Shown: one piece after another, positions 41,137 through 55,000 of the stretch
Numbering within the stretch: position 1 is the first letter of the stretch
How the letters are laid out: each line of letters begins with the position of its first letter
Assembly: GCA_001584585.1 (NCBI GenBank)
Contig: LSYV01000010.1
Location: forward strand, 328,558-392,557
Source: Gonium pectorale
Lineage: Eukaryota; Chlorophyta; Chlorophyceae; Chlamydomonadales; Volvocaceae
Direction: 5' to 3'
DNA: 64,000 bases
Notes under the pieces: generated by a model
What the model was told of the DNA's origin: nothing
Database searches by the model: none
What the model saw: only the letters and a program-made list of their open reading frames with translations
Position numbers and translations under genes: made by a program

Positions 41137-41252
41137 CGCAAAAAAGAGAAATCTGCAGAGAAAGAGGGAGCCCGCCTCTACGGTCATACACACCCGAAGG
41201 CGCGACGTTTCCGGTAGGGCGGGCGGGTACAATTCAAGGCATGTGACGTTCG
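41137..41252. repeat. Dispersed repeat family B, copy 5 (inverted)
   Basis: The reverse complement of 29835-29945 with few changes: aaatctgcagagaaagaggg, agcccgcctctacggtcata, cacccgaaggcgcgacgttt, ending near acaattcaaggca. It marks the two as members of the same element subfamily, 11.3 kb apart on opposite strands. Confidence 0.8.
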
Positions 41253-41626
41253 TCCCGGCCCCCAGCGCAGGGGAACGCCTGGGTGGTGTTATCCCGAAGC
41301 CTACGCCTGTAGTGTGGCTCCCCAATTGCAGTGTTTCCTTTCCACGACGGAGGCTTTCCAAGCCACTCAATCCTCGAAATGAGCACCCTCGAAACAAGCA
41401 CCCACTTAGCTATGTTGTAACCGGCGACAATAGCCTTTGCCGACTTCACACCTTCCTTACGACACGTCAGTCGTACAGCCGTGTTGAAATGGAACGTGTA
41501 CAGCGGTGTGGGTGTACTCCCGTGGAACGCAGGAAACCTCGGTTTTGATATACTACGCTACGCTCGTTAGGACACCGTCGAGGTAACTGTACCACCCCAG
41601 TACGCTGGCCCTCTGCGCCTCAGGAC

Positions 41627-41735
41627 GAGAGGGCCGGTTTGCTTATTGCAGTCGCCCGCCAACCCACCCTACTGGTAACGTTGCGCCTTTGGGCGTCTAA
41701 GGTGGGCCCATCCTTCTTTGCAGCTTTTGGTATTT
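41627..41735. repeat. Dispersed repeat family B, copy 6 (diverged)
   Basis: It contains gagggccggtttgcttattg, gtcgcccgccaacccaccct, actggtaacgttgcgccttt and catccttctttgcagctttt, in the same order as copies 1 and 4 but more diverged. Confidence 0.55.
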
Positions 41736-43036
41736 GTCCTCGCGCTCCTGGTCACGAAACAGGGTTGGCAGAGGCAGGAGGGGCTGGAAGAGGGACGGGA
41801 GGACGGGTGAAGGCCATGCGGCGAAGGATACAGTGGGTGCCTCAAGGACCGGAAGCAGAACGGTTGGCGTGCAGGTAGCAGATACGCTCTCCGTTGGTCG
41901 GTTCGCTGCTAGTCAGTTGTTCACTAGGTGGCATTTGGTGTATGACGGCTGTACGGCTTTCCTATGCCGCTATGCGTCCTGGAAGAGGATGGCATGCAGG
42001 CGCCTTGGGAGGCGTCGCCAACGAGCACTGATTTATTGCAGGAGCTTGATTGAGCTGCCCCCGGCCGGGCGACGAGTCTATCGACAGGGGCCTCGGGTAC
42101 AGGACGCAGCCCCGTTCACATCAGTTCAAAGAGGAGGGCATACCAAGCCTGTAGTAAGGATACGAATAAATTCACCCTAGCCGATTGACGCCGTAAAACA
42201 TATCGTTTACGAAACAAACCAGCGTGTCTGGGTTGCCATAGGAACTACCTTAACCGCACGCAGTGCCCACACTATTCAAAACGAGAAGAGATGCTAGCAC
42301 GAGAAGTGCAGCACTACGGCACACAGGCGCGCATGTGCGCCAGGCCTAAGCCCCTGCACTAACACCTACGCTACTGACGCTATGCACGCACAAGGGCGAT
42401 TGGTGTGCTCAAGTTCAGGCCAAGTCTTGCGGTAAAAGTCATACTCTGCGCGCATAAGCTGACCAATACCAAGTCCTACCACCAATCCATCTTGCAAAAG
42501 AATACTGTCAAAGTGGTCGTGTGGTGTGGCCGGCTGCAACTGGCTGCAACCACAACCTCCTAAGGCTCAGAGTAGCAGCGCGGTCACATGCCCTGCGCCC
42601 TGCAGCGTCGCGAGTGCGGCCTCTCAACACTGCGCGCAAGCCTACAGATGCAGCCACACACTCGCCAGGGAGGCTGCCGACCAGGATGTCTTCCCTAGCT
42701 GCCTTTCAGACCTGTGATCTGCACTCCGTCACGCATACGTAACACACTCGCCACCCAAGCCGCGCATTGCAAAGCTGCACACCGCGCCCACCCACCATAA
42801 ACGTACACTGTTGCTACCCACAGACACTGCCTAGAGCTCGCTTCTACGTTGCCTGCCAGCTTGCGCATGTACCCGTCGTGCGCCATGTCCCCCGCGCGCA
42901 TCTGCTGCATCCACTCCTCCTCCTCCACTCCAGCAAACAAATGACAAACTACACATCCAGCTGTTCCCTCCGAAGGGGTGCCGTCTTGGACATGTACGGC
43001 ACAGCAACAACACCATGCGCTCTCGATCGCTCATCA

Positions 43037-46000
43037 TCACATCTGCGTGCGGCGGCTGTTCCTGTAGGCCCGCACCGCCTCGTGCAGCGGGAGCACGCCA
43101 AACTGGCCCTGAGCGCCGGAGGCCGATGCGGTCATGCCGCTGCCGGCGCCAGGTGCCTTAAAGCGTGCACGGTTGGGGCTCTGCGGTGCGCTGCCGCTCC
43201 GGGAAGCCGGGTTGCTTGCACTGCCAGACAGCAGCTGGCGCTGCAGCGTGACGGCCTCCGGGCGGACATTGCTCTCGCCGGGGTTACTGGCATGCGACCT
43301 GAGCACGGGACGTTGGGGATGGGGGGCAGCCAGCTTGGCTCAGTGCTCCTAGAAGAAGCTCCAAGCACATGGATAAACCCGGGGCACACCGCACCTCAAT
43401 GATACCGGAGACAGTGCAGTTCCCAGCACGACCCAAGCCAGCCTACCTGGCTGCTGCGGGGCTGGCCGGCGAGCGCCCACCGCCGGTGGTGTTGCCGCGG
43501 AACCGAGCGGGTGAGGCACTCGAGCGCACCGTGACCGCTCCGGTGGCCGCGCCCTGGGCCTGCTGGAAAGCGGGACTCGACGGCCTGTTGTTGTAGCCGC
43601 CAGCAACAGCCTCATGCGCCTTGGGCGTGGCGGCGAATGCCGGGTCCGCCGCAGAGCACTCTGCCAGGAGCAGGCATTGGCGGATGTAGGGAGGGGATGT
43701 AAGAGCACGAGGCATCTTTGCATCGGCAGGCAGGTAGGCATGGCGGCACACGAAGCAGCAGGCCCATCCTCCGCATGTGGCCGCATCGTGTCGCCACCTG
43801 CCCTCTGAACATGATACTAGCTCTGAACATGGCTGAACATGGCTCAACCAACATACATCCATTCTCACCTCCATCAAACGAAATGCCGCCGTCCTCAACG
43901 TTGGGCACCCATCCGCGTGTCGCAGGTGTGGCCGCCTCCGATGCCGTCTCGGCCTCCTGCTCGTGCTCCTCCACCGCCGCCTCCTCGCTGCTCGTGCTGA
44001 CTCCGGGCGTGCCCGCCTCGAAGAACGCATCCCCGCCGCCAGAGCCCGCGCCAACGCCCGAGGAGGACGCAGCGCCGCCTGCGGCAGCCCCGAACGGGTC
44101 TTCGGAGTAGTTCACACTGATGCCTGGCGAGCCGCTGGTGTCGAAGAACGACCCGTCGTCGCCCTCCTCTCCAACAACCGCCGTCCGCGACGCAGCAGTA
44201 GGTGTATCTGCGCGCGCCTCTGCACCATCAGCAGCCACCCGGAGGTACGCATCCTGCTGTTCCTCCTCGCCGTCAGCCATCGCGGCCTGCGGCGTCATCG
44301 GCTGCTGCAGTACCTCATCGGGCAACGAGGACGCCGATTCCCGGCGGCTACCGACGCTGCCTGCGCGCGAGGCGGGACCGGCGCTGCCTGCTGGGGACAT
44401 GCCACCGTGCAGTGCGCCGGGGCTGGCAGGGGCACGCGGCAGACCAGATGCCGTGCGGCTGGCGGGCTTGAACACGGGCTTGGGGCCGCCCGCGGCCGCC
44501 ACCGCCTCAACGCCCTCCTGTGACGGCGACTGCGGGATGCCAGACTCGAAGCGCCGCACTGCGGCAGCCACCAGGCTGCCTTTGGGCGGTCGTGCGGACG
44601 GCACCGAGGAGGATCGCGGCTTGGCCGCCGATCCCGACGCCGGCTCCGTCCGCTCCTCCATGCCGTCTTCAGAGAGGACCGCCAGCGGTCCAAGAGGGGC
44701 CTCGAACGAGGCGCGGCCAGGAGAGAGCCCCCCGTCGAAGCGCGCCGACTCCGAGGACTTGACCTGCCTAAAGCCCGCCGCAGGCCTGGTCTCCCCGAAA
44801 GCTGCCGTCGCCGGCAGCAGCGCCTCCAGCGGCACCGCGGCCACGTGCGCACCGGCAGCGCTGGCGAAGCGCGTGGCGCTGCGCACGGCCGGGCCACGAC
44901 CGCCGTAGGAGAGCGATGAGCCGCGGGGGAGGCGCATGGTGCTGTTGAGTGGGTCCGCCGCCTCAACCTCGGCACGGGTGTGCTCGTCCACCTCCACGTC
45001 CCAGCGAGGAGAGCGCGTCGGAGTGGAGAGGTTGTCCACCAGGGCGGCCGCTTCGCGGCTTAGCGCATCGAAGTCCACCGAGCCGGTGACCTCCTCGTCA
45101 GACGCCGCAATGGACGCCGCCAGCGCTGACGGCGACACGGGACGCGACGAACCAAACCCGCTGGCGGGTCCGGCCTGGCTGACGCGCGGTCGCGGCTGGC
45201 TCTGCGCATGCCGTTGCTGCTGCTGCACATGCTGCATGATGCTTACTGGCTGCGACGGCGGCAGCGCCTCTGCGAGGCTGCGCCGCAAGGAGTTGCGACT
45301 CTGCGGACGGCTGTGCGGCAGCTCCGGTGCCGAGCCCAGCAGGGCAATGTCGGAGGTGGTGAGGGACGGCTGTAGCAGTGATGAGGGCAGGTCCTCAGAG
45401 GCGGGCAAGGAGCTGCCACCGCCAGAGCTGCTGCCCTGTTGCGCATCGGCATGAGCAGCGGCGCCGTGCTGGGCGAACGGCCCGTCGTCTGCCCCTCCCA
45501 CGGGTGTGAGTGGCAGCGCAGCTTTGGTGGCACCGCGGCTATAGGCAGAACCGGCACTGCCAATGCTGGTTTCAAAGTTGAGGTGGATTCGCGGGTGGAC
45601 AGTGCCTGCGCCGCCGTCGGCCTCGGCGCCTGAAAAGGTGGGCTCCAGGCGGCCAGTAGCCAAGACGTTGCCGCCCGCAGGGCCAGGCCGCGGGGCGCTC
45701 TCATAGGTCGGGTTCGGATCAAGCACGGCAGTGGAGGTGCCACCGGCACTCAGGAGTCGCGCGTGGAGGACGCCAGGCTCGGCGGTCTGTGCCGCGGCGA
45801 GCGCTAGCGGCGTGTAGGCTGTCTCGTATTGCAGCGAGCTGAGGCCCGTGCTGCTGCCGCCGGCGCTGCTGAAGGCCCGAGCAGCGGCTACGGCACCGCC
45901 GGTTGAAGCGCCAAAGGCATCGGCATCAGCATCTACATCGGCTGGATGCTCTTCACCCTCCGCTGGGTCGTAAACCGGGTTGTACCGCAGCGCGCCCTCG

Positions 46001-49000
46001 TGGATGGAGCTGCCGCCGACGCTGGGGGTAGCGGACAGCGAGCGCTGTGGGCCGCTGCGGTCCAGGGCAACGGCGAAGACGGCCAGTTCCGCGTCCCGTT
46101 GCTCGTAGGTGGCCTGGAGGGCACGGAATTCGACGGAATGCAAAACATCATCGAATCGGCGATCACCGACCCAAGACTTGATAATGAAGCTAGCTTGCGT
46201 GTACACTGAGGGCCAAAGAGTTTTAGGGTACCTTCCACCTGCCGTCGGCTATCCCAGGGATCGCACCTGGCCGGTCGTGTAAGACATAAGGGATGCAGAT
46301 TCGGAGTGCTCCTGTTCAAGCGGCGGGGAGGGCGCATGATCGCCGTCGCCGTCACCGCTGGGGGCGTCGGCGGCAGGGTCAGCTGCCGGGCCGCCGAAAG
46401 ACCTAGTATAGCCGGGCGGGCGCGGCCCGAATCCAGCCTCTGTGGCGACGCTGCCTCCGCGACTGGCCGCCTCGGGCAGGCCGTGCAGCACCGAGTGGCT
46501 AAAGGAGGCATGTGAGTGATGCACCGAGGAGGCGGCGTCCGAGTCATCAATCAGGTACGACAGGTCAAAGGCGGCGCGCGGGCCTACCACCGGAGCGGCG
46601 GCCTCTGCAACCACTGGCGCCGGCGCGGGTAAGGACGGCACAGGGGAGTTGGGGGACCCGGGCGAGGTGGGTGAGGCGCGGACCACACCAGCCGGCGCGC
46701 TGGCGACGGAAAGGCCCCCTAGGCTGCTCCGTACGCCGGAGGCGGCATTGGCTGGTGCCACGCCGCCGGCGCTGACGGTGCTCGAGGGCTGCCCGCCGAC
46801 CTGCCCAACGAAGGTTGACGAGGCCTCAGCGGAAAGGTAGCCACTGCCCCGGCCGGAAGGCCCGCGGCTGTAACCAGGCGACTCCAGGCGGCCCGAAGGG
46901 CCGCGGGAATAGGCCGCCTCGCCGTGCATATAGCCCGCCTGGCGGGCACTGCCCGCCAGAGAGACGTTGTACGAAGGGGGCTGGCTCTCGTTGTCCATCT
47001 CCTGGTACGGCATCAGTGGCTGTGGCATCCCGCCCATGTCCAGCCCGCTCATGTGGTGCTGGCCCACTGAGGTGGCAGGCACGGACAGGCCCGCCAGCAC
47101 TAGCGGCAGCATTCGCAGCTGCGAGGCGGCATCCTGCGAGTCCAGAGACTCATACGACCCGTCGCCCGTCTGAGAGATGGACAGCCGGTTGAAGGGCTCT
47201 GGCAGCAGCTCCGCATGGTGCAGCCCTGCTTGTTCCCAGCCGCCGCCAGTGCCCGACGTCCGGGGCAGCTCCGTCCCAAGGGGCATCGGCCCAGCGGCAC
47301 GGTGGACTGTGTCCAGGGCCGAGCTTAACAGGTCGGAGCGCTGCTGCATGATTAGGGCCAGAAGTTCTCCTAGCTCGTTGCGCACAGGCTGCTGCTGAGG
47401 CTGCTGAGGCTGTGACGGCGTTGGCGGCGGCTGCGAGCAGACGGCGGCAGTGGGAGCAGCGGAGCTGGATCCACGGTCTTGCCGGTGCTGGGGCTGCTGC
47501 TGGGGCTGCTGTGGTGGCGGCGCCAAGAGCGACGCGTCCGTCTGGCTCATAGCATCGGACGCCTCCGCTGCAGCGGCGGGCGGAGACGAACGAGCAGAAG
47601 GCGGTGCCGCTACCGCGTTGAAGGCAGCAATCAGGCCGGCCTCATGTGCCACTGAGACCTGAGGCTGCGACACCACGGAGGGCGCTTTCGCGGAGCCAGC
47701 GCCAATCCAGGACGGCTCGCGGTGCGGGGTCAGGAACCCGCGTGGCGTGCCGAGCACGGCGGCGAAGTGCTCGTCTAGCACAGCGCTGAGAATCTTGTCG
47801 GCTCCGCGCTGCTCCTCCAAGTTCCGGAACTCCATACGCGAATGCGCTTCCGCTAGCAACGCTGCCACCAGCGCAAGCGGCGTGGCAGTCGACGATGCTG
47901 CGGCGGCGGATCCGGTGCCGCCGCCGCCTGCCGAGCTGGGAGCGCTGCTGTGGCCGCCGAGCGAGTTGGCGGTTGAGCGGGAATGCGGGGTGGAGCCGTC
48001 ACTGCGAACGCGGTTGGCGCCGGCTGCCAGCTGCGGCACGGCCGTCACTGCATTTGCAAGCAGCGAGGTGGTAAGCTCAGGAGACTGCTCCACGTGCGCG
48101 TCGGGGCGCGCCAGGCGGGCAGCCGTGGCAGGGAACAGCGCCGCCAACTCCGGGTCGAGGGAGGTCAGCGGCGAGGCCAACGGCGAGGCTACCGGCTCCG
48201 GAGTGGTGGCCGCCGGCGGCGAGGCACCGCCCAGAGACGGCAGCGAGGCGGTGGCGAGCTTGGAGATCTGGCGTTTGCCCGCAATGGTTGGTGAACCGCC
48301 GACGCTGGCCACCTGCGCAAGGCGCATGTGCAGCTGACGGCGGGTTCCGCTGGCGGAGCGGGGCGTGGCATTGCGGGGTGATGGTGCGGTGGCGACGGCA
48401 GGCGAGGCCGCAGCGGCTGCAGCCAGCGACGGCGATGCGGCGGCGTCGGTGCCGGCCTCCGAGCCAGCTTCCTCCTCGGCGACCATTAGTCGGTCCACCA
48501 GGTCATTTGCCTTCTCCAGCAACGCCTGCGGGGGCAGCGGATTGGGAGACGCTCATGGACTACATGGAGAAATGTTTGTAGTGCAGGTCGGGGAGCCGCT
48601 AGCTCAGGGATGCAAAGGAGCTTCAAACCCCATGTAGGAAGGTGACCGTGCCCGACATCCCGTGCGAAGCAGACTCCACTCTGGCTAGGAAAAGAACAGC
48701 TCCTACGGTACATGAAGCACATCAAGCCTCCTCTCAACGCACGTCGCGCTCCCAACTTTCCTACCCTTCCCTACCTGGAAATGCTCCAAGTGCTCCTTCA
48801 GCAGCGGGTTGGTGGGGGTGGTGGAGGACGAGCCGCCCTGCGAGTTCGTGAGCCGGCTGGCGGTGCGCGCCGTGCCGCTGCTGCTATCGCAGCCCTTCTC
48901 ACGCGGCGTGGGCGTGGCAGTCGCGTGCGTGCTGACCACCGGCTCCGCATCCTCCCGCGGTGAGAACACCTGCTCCACAGCCGCTGCCGCAGCCAGCGCC

Positions 49001-52000
49001 GAGGCTGCCGACGCACGGATGGTGTGGAGATTATAGCCTTTCATCACGCCCTCGTCCTCCTCCTCGCTTATGGTCGGGCCACTGCCGGCCTCCGACGGCA
49101 GGCACGCGACCGCAGCCGCTGCTGCGGCAACAGCGCGGGCGATATCCTCGGTGCTGCTGGTGCCGGCGCTCTCCCCGAAGTCAGCTGTCGCAGTCATGAC
49201 GAAGGAAGATGTGCCGGGGCTGAGTACCTGCGAGACCCGCTGGATCTCCCGCGCGAATTCGCTGGACTCGTCGCTGCTGATGCGGGTCTTGAAGGCGCGC
49301 AGGAAGGCCTCAAGCTCCTCCAGACTGCTGCCCTGATGCACCACCAAGGGCGCCTCGGGGAGTGGCGTGGTGACGGGCGGGGCGGTCGGGTCAGGCACTG
49401 GTGCTGCATGCCCCGCGGCGGCCTCGCGGCCCGGGCGTGCCAGGCCGGGCGTATGGCGGCGCAGCGGGGACGGTGTGCGTGCTCGACCGCTCTCCGAGGT
49501 GGTGAAGCTGGATAACGGGCGGTCCTCATCTGATGGCCCATCACGGCCGCCAGGTGACGAGACGGTCTTGAGTCTGGAAAGGGAATGGTGCTGGAGATGG
49601 CCGGGGATGGAGCTAGCACCTCCATCATAGCTAGGCCCTGCGGGGCTCGAGGACGCTGATGCCAGGCCCCCACGCAGCGACGCCAGCGGCAGCGGCGTGT
49701 TCGAGGTACTGCGTGTTGCCAGCACCTGCTCAAGGGTGGGCGGCCGCAGGCGCAGGCGCGGCATGCTGGCTTCGGAGCGCGCTCGTGGGCTGAAGCTCAT
49801 GTCGACCGAGCTGCGCTCGGGGCTGAAGGTCCCATCGTCCTCCTCCAGCATCAGGCCGCCAGCATAGCCGGGCATCCCGCGGCTGGGACGCGCCAGCGTG
49901 TGCGGCGGTGGCGGCAGCGGCGGCGGCAGCGGGTGCTCTTCACCGCCCTCTTCACCAGCCGCCGCAGCGCGCTCGCTCTCCGGGAGCTCCTCAATTACAA
50001 TGCTGCGCAGCGGGTGGTGGTGGTGGTGGCGGGCGCCTGCGTGCGGCAGGGCGGGCGATATGAGAAGTCCCGCCACCTGCACCGCCGGCTCAGCCAGCGC
50101 CACGAGAAACTCACCAAACGCCTCAATGCCGCTTGGGTCGGGTCGATGCCGATCGCGGGGAGGCCCCATTGGTACCTGCTGTTGCAGCCGCTGCGGTGCT
50201 GCCTGCTGCTGCTGCGGTGGCGGCGGCGCGTGCTGTAACGGTGACGGAGGCGTGGTCGGGTCGGGCCAGCGGGCGACATGCGGATCGGGCTGCATCCCGG
50301 CCGACAGGTGGGCGTCCAGCTCCACGTCATCCGCGGCCCGCGCCGAGGCCTCTAGGGCAGCGGCCGCAGCTGCAGCGGCCTCCATCATTTGCTCCGTTGC
50401 CGGCAACGACACTCTCGGGGACAGTGTGGCCTCCAGTGCCTCACCCGCCTCACCAGAGGCGCTGGGGTTCAGGCTGGTGCTTGCACTGCTGGCTGGGGCC
50501 GCGGCGCCCGGCCGGCCCTGCAACTGCACCGGAGAGCGGGCCCTGGGCGGCATGGGCGGCCTGGAAGATCCAGCAGCGGCCGGTGACGCGGGGACAGCGA
50601 CAAGCGTGGGGCTTGGCGAGCGGGCACGGGATGATGCTGTGGAGTGGTTGGCGCCTCCCGCGGGCGCGAGACCGGCATGCGGATGTGGGGGCTGCAGGTG
50701 CTCACGAAGGTGCTCGATGGACCGGCGGAACAGTGACCTGCGGCGCAGGGATTACGAGGAAAGGGTAATGCGAGGTTCAGTAAAGAGCAGGGTTTCATCC
50801 TTTTTGGTATCACTTACATAAACAGAACTGAACGGGTCAGACGGCACGTACGGATTCTGCAGGCAGAACATGCTTAAACAGCTTGAAATGCTTACTTGAA
50901 GTTTGCTCCGCTGTTCAACGGTTGGCGGAGGACGGAATTTCGGGGTATCGGTGCGGGGCTCGGCTCCGGCTGCAAGGGGTCCACCTCCTGCTCGTGGGGG
51001 AGGGAGGGCTCGGGCATGGGGGAGGCGACGGCGCTGCCCGAGGCTGCGCCACTCCGTAGGCTGCGAGGATCAGGCGTCGCGGCGCTGGTGGCGTCGTAAC
51101 CACCTGTCAGTTCGCCGTCATCGTCCTGATGCAAGGAGGTACGGGTGCAAGGGCTTCATGAAGGACAAGCACTCAAGCAGGGCTGGAAACGTTGCGGGCG
51201 TGCAGCCTTACGTAAACACACTGGACCCAGGCAAGCAAACTGCAACAGCCCGTGGACATGGAGCGCTCTGGTTAAAGCGAAGGCTAGCAAGCTCACGCAC
51301 CCACCTCTAGCAGTTGCGGAGCGTACAGGTCGCGAAGCCGCAAGCCGAGCAGGTCATCTGCCGCGGTGCTGCTCAGCACGGCCTTGCCGAACATGAACGC
51401 CTCCAGCTCAGTGCGCGTAATGCGAATCTCCTGCTGCTCGCCGGAGCCCGATGCGGAGCCCGTGAAGTCCTGCTCCTGGCCTCCCGCCTCCTCCGTAGGG
51501 GCCTCCGAGGACTCGTCGTCGGTTCCACTCTCGTCGTCGTCACTGTCTGAGGCCTCGGCCGGCGCAACGTCCATGTCAACGCCGGGAACAACACGCTGCA
51601 CGACGGTGGTCCCTATCATATCGACAACCTCCAGCAAAGCCGACCGGACGCTTGACATGACGTCTTCCTTAAAGGCCTCCAGGTCTGCTGCAGTGGCAAA
51701 GCTAGGTCCGGCGCCGCTGGTGCTCGGGACCGCCGCCGTGGGCGTGTCAGGCGCCGAGTCTGCGCCGCCGCCTTGTGAAAATGAAAAGACGCCGGCATCA
51801 GAGCGCAGTGGAATTAACTGCTCCTCGCCGTAGGCAGACTCCACCTGCAGCAGTGACGGCAGCGTCAGCGCCGCTGCCGCCGCTTGTGCAGCCGCGGACG
51901 CGTGTACCGTCGCGTCGTTCGCTGTTGCATCCTCTTTCTGCTGCGGTTCGGAGTCATCCTGCGCCGGCAGGGCGCCGGGAGAGGAGTGTTCCTGCCGGTC

Positions 52001-55000
52001 GTCAAGTGAGCCCGGGGTACCACCCATGGTGATGGGAGCGGAGTTGGGCAGCGGAGTCCCAAAACGGCGGTCAACCCAGTCAGCCGAGTCTGCAGCAGCG
52101 AGGCCCTTGAGAACGGGTGATAGGACGTGGAGCGCGGCCTCCTGCTCGGGCTCGCCCTGCGCAGCGAGGCGCATGGCTTGCAGCAACAGCTGCGCGGCCT
52201 GGGCCAAGAGCTGCTCGGCGGGCGCTGCAGGGGCTGCGGGGGTGTCTGCAGTAGACCCCATTTCCCCGTCAGAGGCGTTGGGCTGGGATGTCACAGCCTG
52301 GGGAGCCCCGGCAGCCGAGTGCGAGCCTGGCCTGTGGCCGGTCATGGCGTGGCGCGCCAGGGTCACGTGGAGGTCGGGCTCATCCTCATCACTGCTGCTA
52401 GCTGGGGCTGACCAGGCAGAGCCGGTGATCACAGAGGCGGTCACACTCGCGGCGGCTCTGGGCGAATAGGAGACCAGGGTGTTCTGGTCGGGGGAGTTAG
52501 GCTTGCTGAGTGATGTGCGCTGCGATGCCGCCGCCGCGAAGTGGTCCAGGGCGGTCAGGGCAGGGATGTGCGGCTGGGCGTCGCTGTTACCGGCCGAAGC
52601 CAGCGAGGGAGCTGCCGTGCTGCGAGGCGACAGGTCGCCGCCATCTGTAATGTGCTGGCGTGACGGCGACTGATCAACGCCACCAACTGTAACAGGAGCA
52701 GAGGACGTCGTTGCGGGTCCAGCCATCATGTCGGCCATTGACACGGCCTCCGATCGTTTGGCAGAAGACTCGCCGGCAGCCCCAACAACTCCGACACTGC
52801 CAGTTAAGTTGGCGCCGCCCATGCTATGCAGCACGCGGCCGGGTGCGGGTGGGGAGCTAGCAGCACCACCCATTGTGGGCGGTAGCGAGCGGGCGACAGC
52901 GCCACGAACAGCTGGAGCCGAGGGCGTGGCGAAGGTAGGCAGCCTTGGCACCGCCGGCGCGGCGGAGACGAGAGACAACTCCTCGTCCTCACCCTCTGTC
53001 TCTGGCTCTTCACCCTCGCCTCCGAAAACAGCAGCATCAGACTGCTGCTGCGCTGTGGTCATCACCGAAATGTGGTCAGGAAGCTCCAGGGCCCCGCCAA
53101 ACGTCTGCGCCGGCTGATGTTGCAGCAGCGACATTGAGGGGCCCACGCCTGCGGAGGTCACGGGTGCGGATCGCCGACCAGCTGCAGTTGCTCCGGCCAC
53201 ATCGCCACCTTCAAGCAGGCTGCTGGCAAAGGCGTCAGCGCCAAGCTCCGCCAGCTGCTCGATCAGGCGAAGGGGTGACTGCGAGGCCGAAGCAGGCGCC
53301 GAGTACGACGCAGAGCCGTCTGCGGTGGGCGTCTCAGGCAGCGGAGCCTCAAACGGCACCATCTGGACGGCTGGAGCCAAGTCAGACGGCTGGAGCTGGG
53401 TCGGGACAGACAGAGCGACGCTGTCCAGGATGCCTGGTGCAGATCGTATCGGCACACGGTCATCAAACCTGCCAGGTGCCGGCCAGGACATACCAGCAGG
53501 GGCCAGGTAGCCACCATTGCTTGCAGAGGCCGCTGGTAGGCCTGCCCTGGCGGGCGAATTGCTGCGGCTGCTGGCCCGCGTCAGGGCGAGGGACGGTGCG
53601 GGGAGCTGCTCGGCAGCTGGTGCTGACGGCGCCGAGGGCTCGTCACTCTGCTCTTCGTCCGTGACGGCCTCGCATGACGAGGACACCTCAGCCGTCTCGT
53701 GCATGAGGCCGCGAGCAGCAGCGTCTGCCGCTGCTACCGCCGCAGCTATTAACGCCTGAATGCTCTCCCGATCTGCATCGGTGAGCGACGGCGACTCGGG
53801 GTCCACCTTGACAGCTTCACCGGCGTCCACCGCAGCAGCCTCCAGCGCAGAGGCGGCGCCTAGCGCCACGGCCGCCTGCAGCGGGCTCGCAGCCCATGGC
53901 GCGGCGCCGCTCGGTGCATTGCTGCCGGTCGATGCAGGGGCACCGCCACCGCTGGACGGAGCATACATCATATGCAGGCTACGCGCGAGATGCACTGGAC
54001 CACCCTCGAAGTCCTTAAGTCCATCCATGATGAATCCGATGGCCTGCTCGAAGGGCACGCCGTCAAGGGCCTCGGCGTCGGCGCCTGTCGGAGTCGGGAA
54101 ACCTGTAAGGTTGCTCACGCTTACAGACGCGCGCTCAGCCTGCTGCAGCACCAGCTGGAAATCGGGCTGCACGGAATTCACGGGCGTTTCGACCAACGGC
54201 TGCGCCACAGCTGTGGTAGGTGACTCTACCACTTCGCTGAGAGCCGGTACGTCCACTCTGAGGGTAGCGGCTGGCTCAGGCGAGTCAGCCGGAGCGGCGC
54301 TGGCGTCGGCAGCACTATGAGTATTGGGCGACACGTGCTGGTCTCCGCTAGGGGCGGCAGGAGTCGGCGTTGACGTCAGCAGCGCCATGAGAGCGGCCAC
54401 CAGCTCCTCTTGCGCCCGCAGCTCGGCCTCTTCCTCAGCGGCCGTAGCCGCCTGGGGGTCCGCCGCCGTGGCGGCGGCGCCGCCAGAGGACAGAAGCTCT
54501 AGGGCGCGCGCAATGTGGGGCTTTGCGGTGGCCGCAGCTGCGGCGACGGGCGCAACCGTTCCCTGACCAGGGCTGGGCGACTGGGTGCGCAGGGTGCCGC
54601 CGCCAGAGACAGCACGTAACGCGCGCTGTAGGTGCTTCGCCGTTGGGTCGACGGCAGCAGCCGGCGAGGGTCGTGGCGGCAGACCGCCAGTATGGGTGTG
54701 GTGGCGCTGGGCGGCAGTACCGACGCGCGGCGGTGCGGCGGCCCCACCTACTGTCGCGGCCTTGAACGGCGGCTGCACGGACATGGCTGCCGCCGCTGCA
54801 TCCGCCTGGGCCGCCGCAACTGCGGCGCCCGCCAGCGAGGCCTCTCCTGCCTGGGACACCGACGGCCCGATGGAGGTGATGAAGCTGCCGCGAAAGCTCG
54901 TGGGCGCGGCGCTGCTGCCGCCAGGACTAGCCGGCGGGCTGTGGTAGTGATGGTGAAGGTACGTGCCGCTGACGACGCTGCTATCGTCCGAGATGAGACG

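Larger units (their letters stand above)
38969..43036. other. ClpX 3' UTR, repeats, and 3' UTR of the giant gene
   Basis: TGTAA signals for ClpX lie at 39296-39300, 39787-39791 and 39889-39893. Two copies of repeat B lie at 41137-41252 (inverted) and 41627-41735 (direct). The minus strand at about 41032-40703 has an open frame of 109 codons without recognisable motifs; I do not count it as a gene. The remainder shows no supported exon or RNA gene. Confidence 0.45.

Noticed and set aside
44120..44908. Plus-strand open frame of 262 codons opposite exon 9 of the giant gene
   Set aside because: Composition is the complement of the Ala/Ser/Pro coding frame; no motifs and no flanking signals.
46114..46206. 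Extra N-terminal stretch for exon 9 of the giant gene (SFIIKSWVGDRRFDDVLHSV)
   Set aside because: It reads like protein, but the exon 8 donor is phase 0 and the usable phase-0 CAG acceptor is after ccctccag at 46114. An AAG acceptor at 46177 remains possible.
50818..50856. Reading the 39-nt exon as NPYVPSDPFSSVY
   Set aside because: It looks attractive as protein, but this frame runs into a stop in the next exon; the phase-2 frame continues correctly into SLFRRSIEHLREHLQ.
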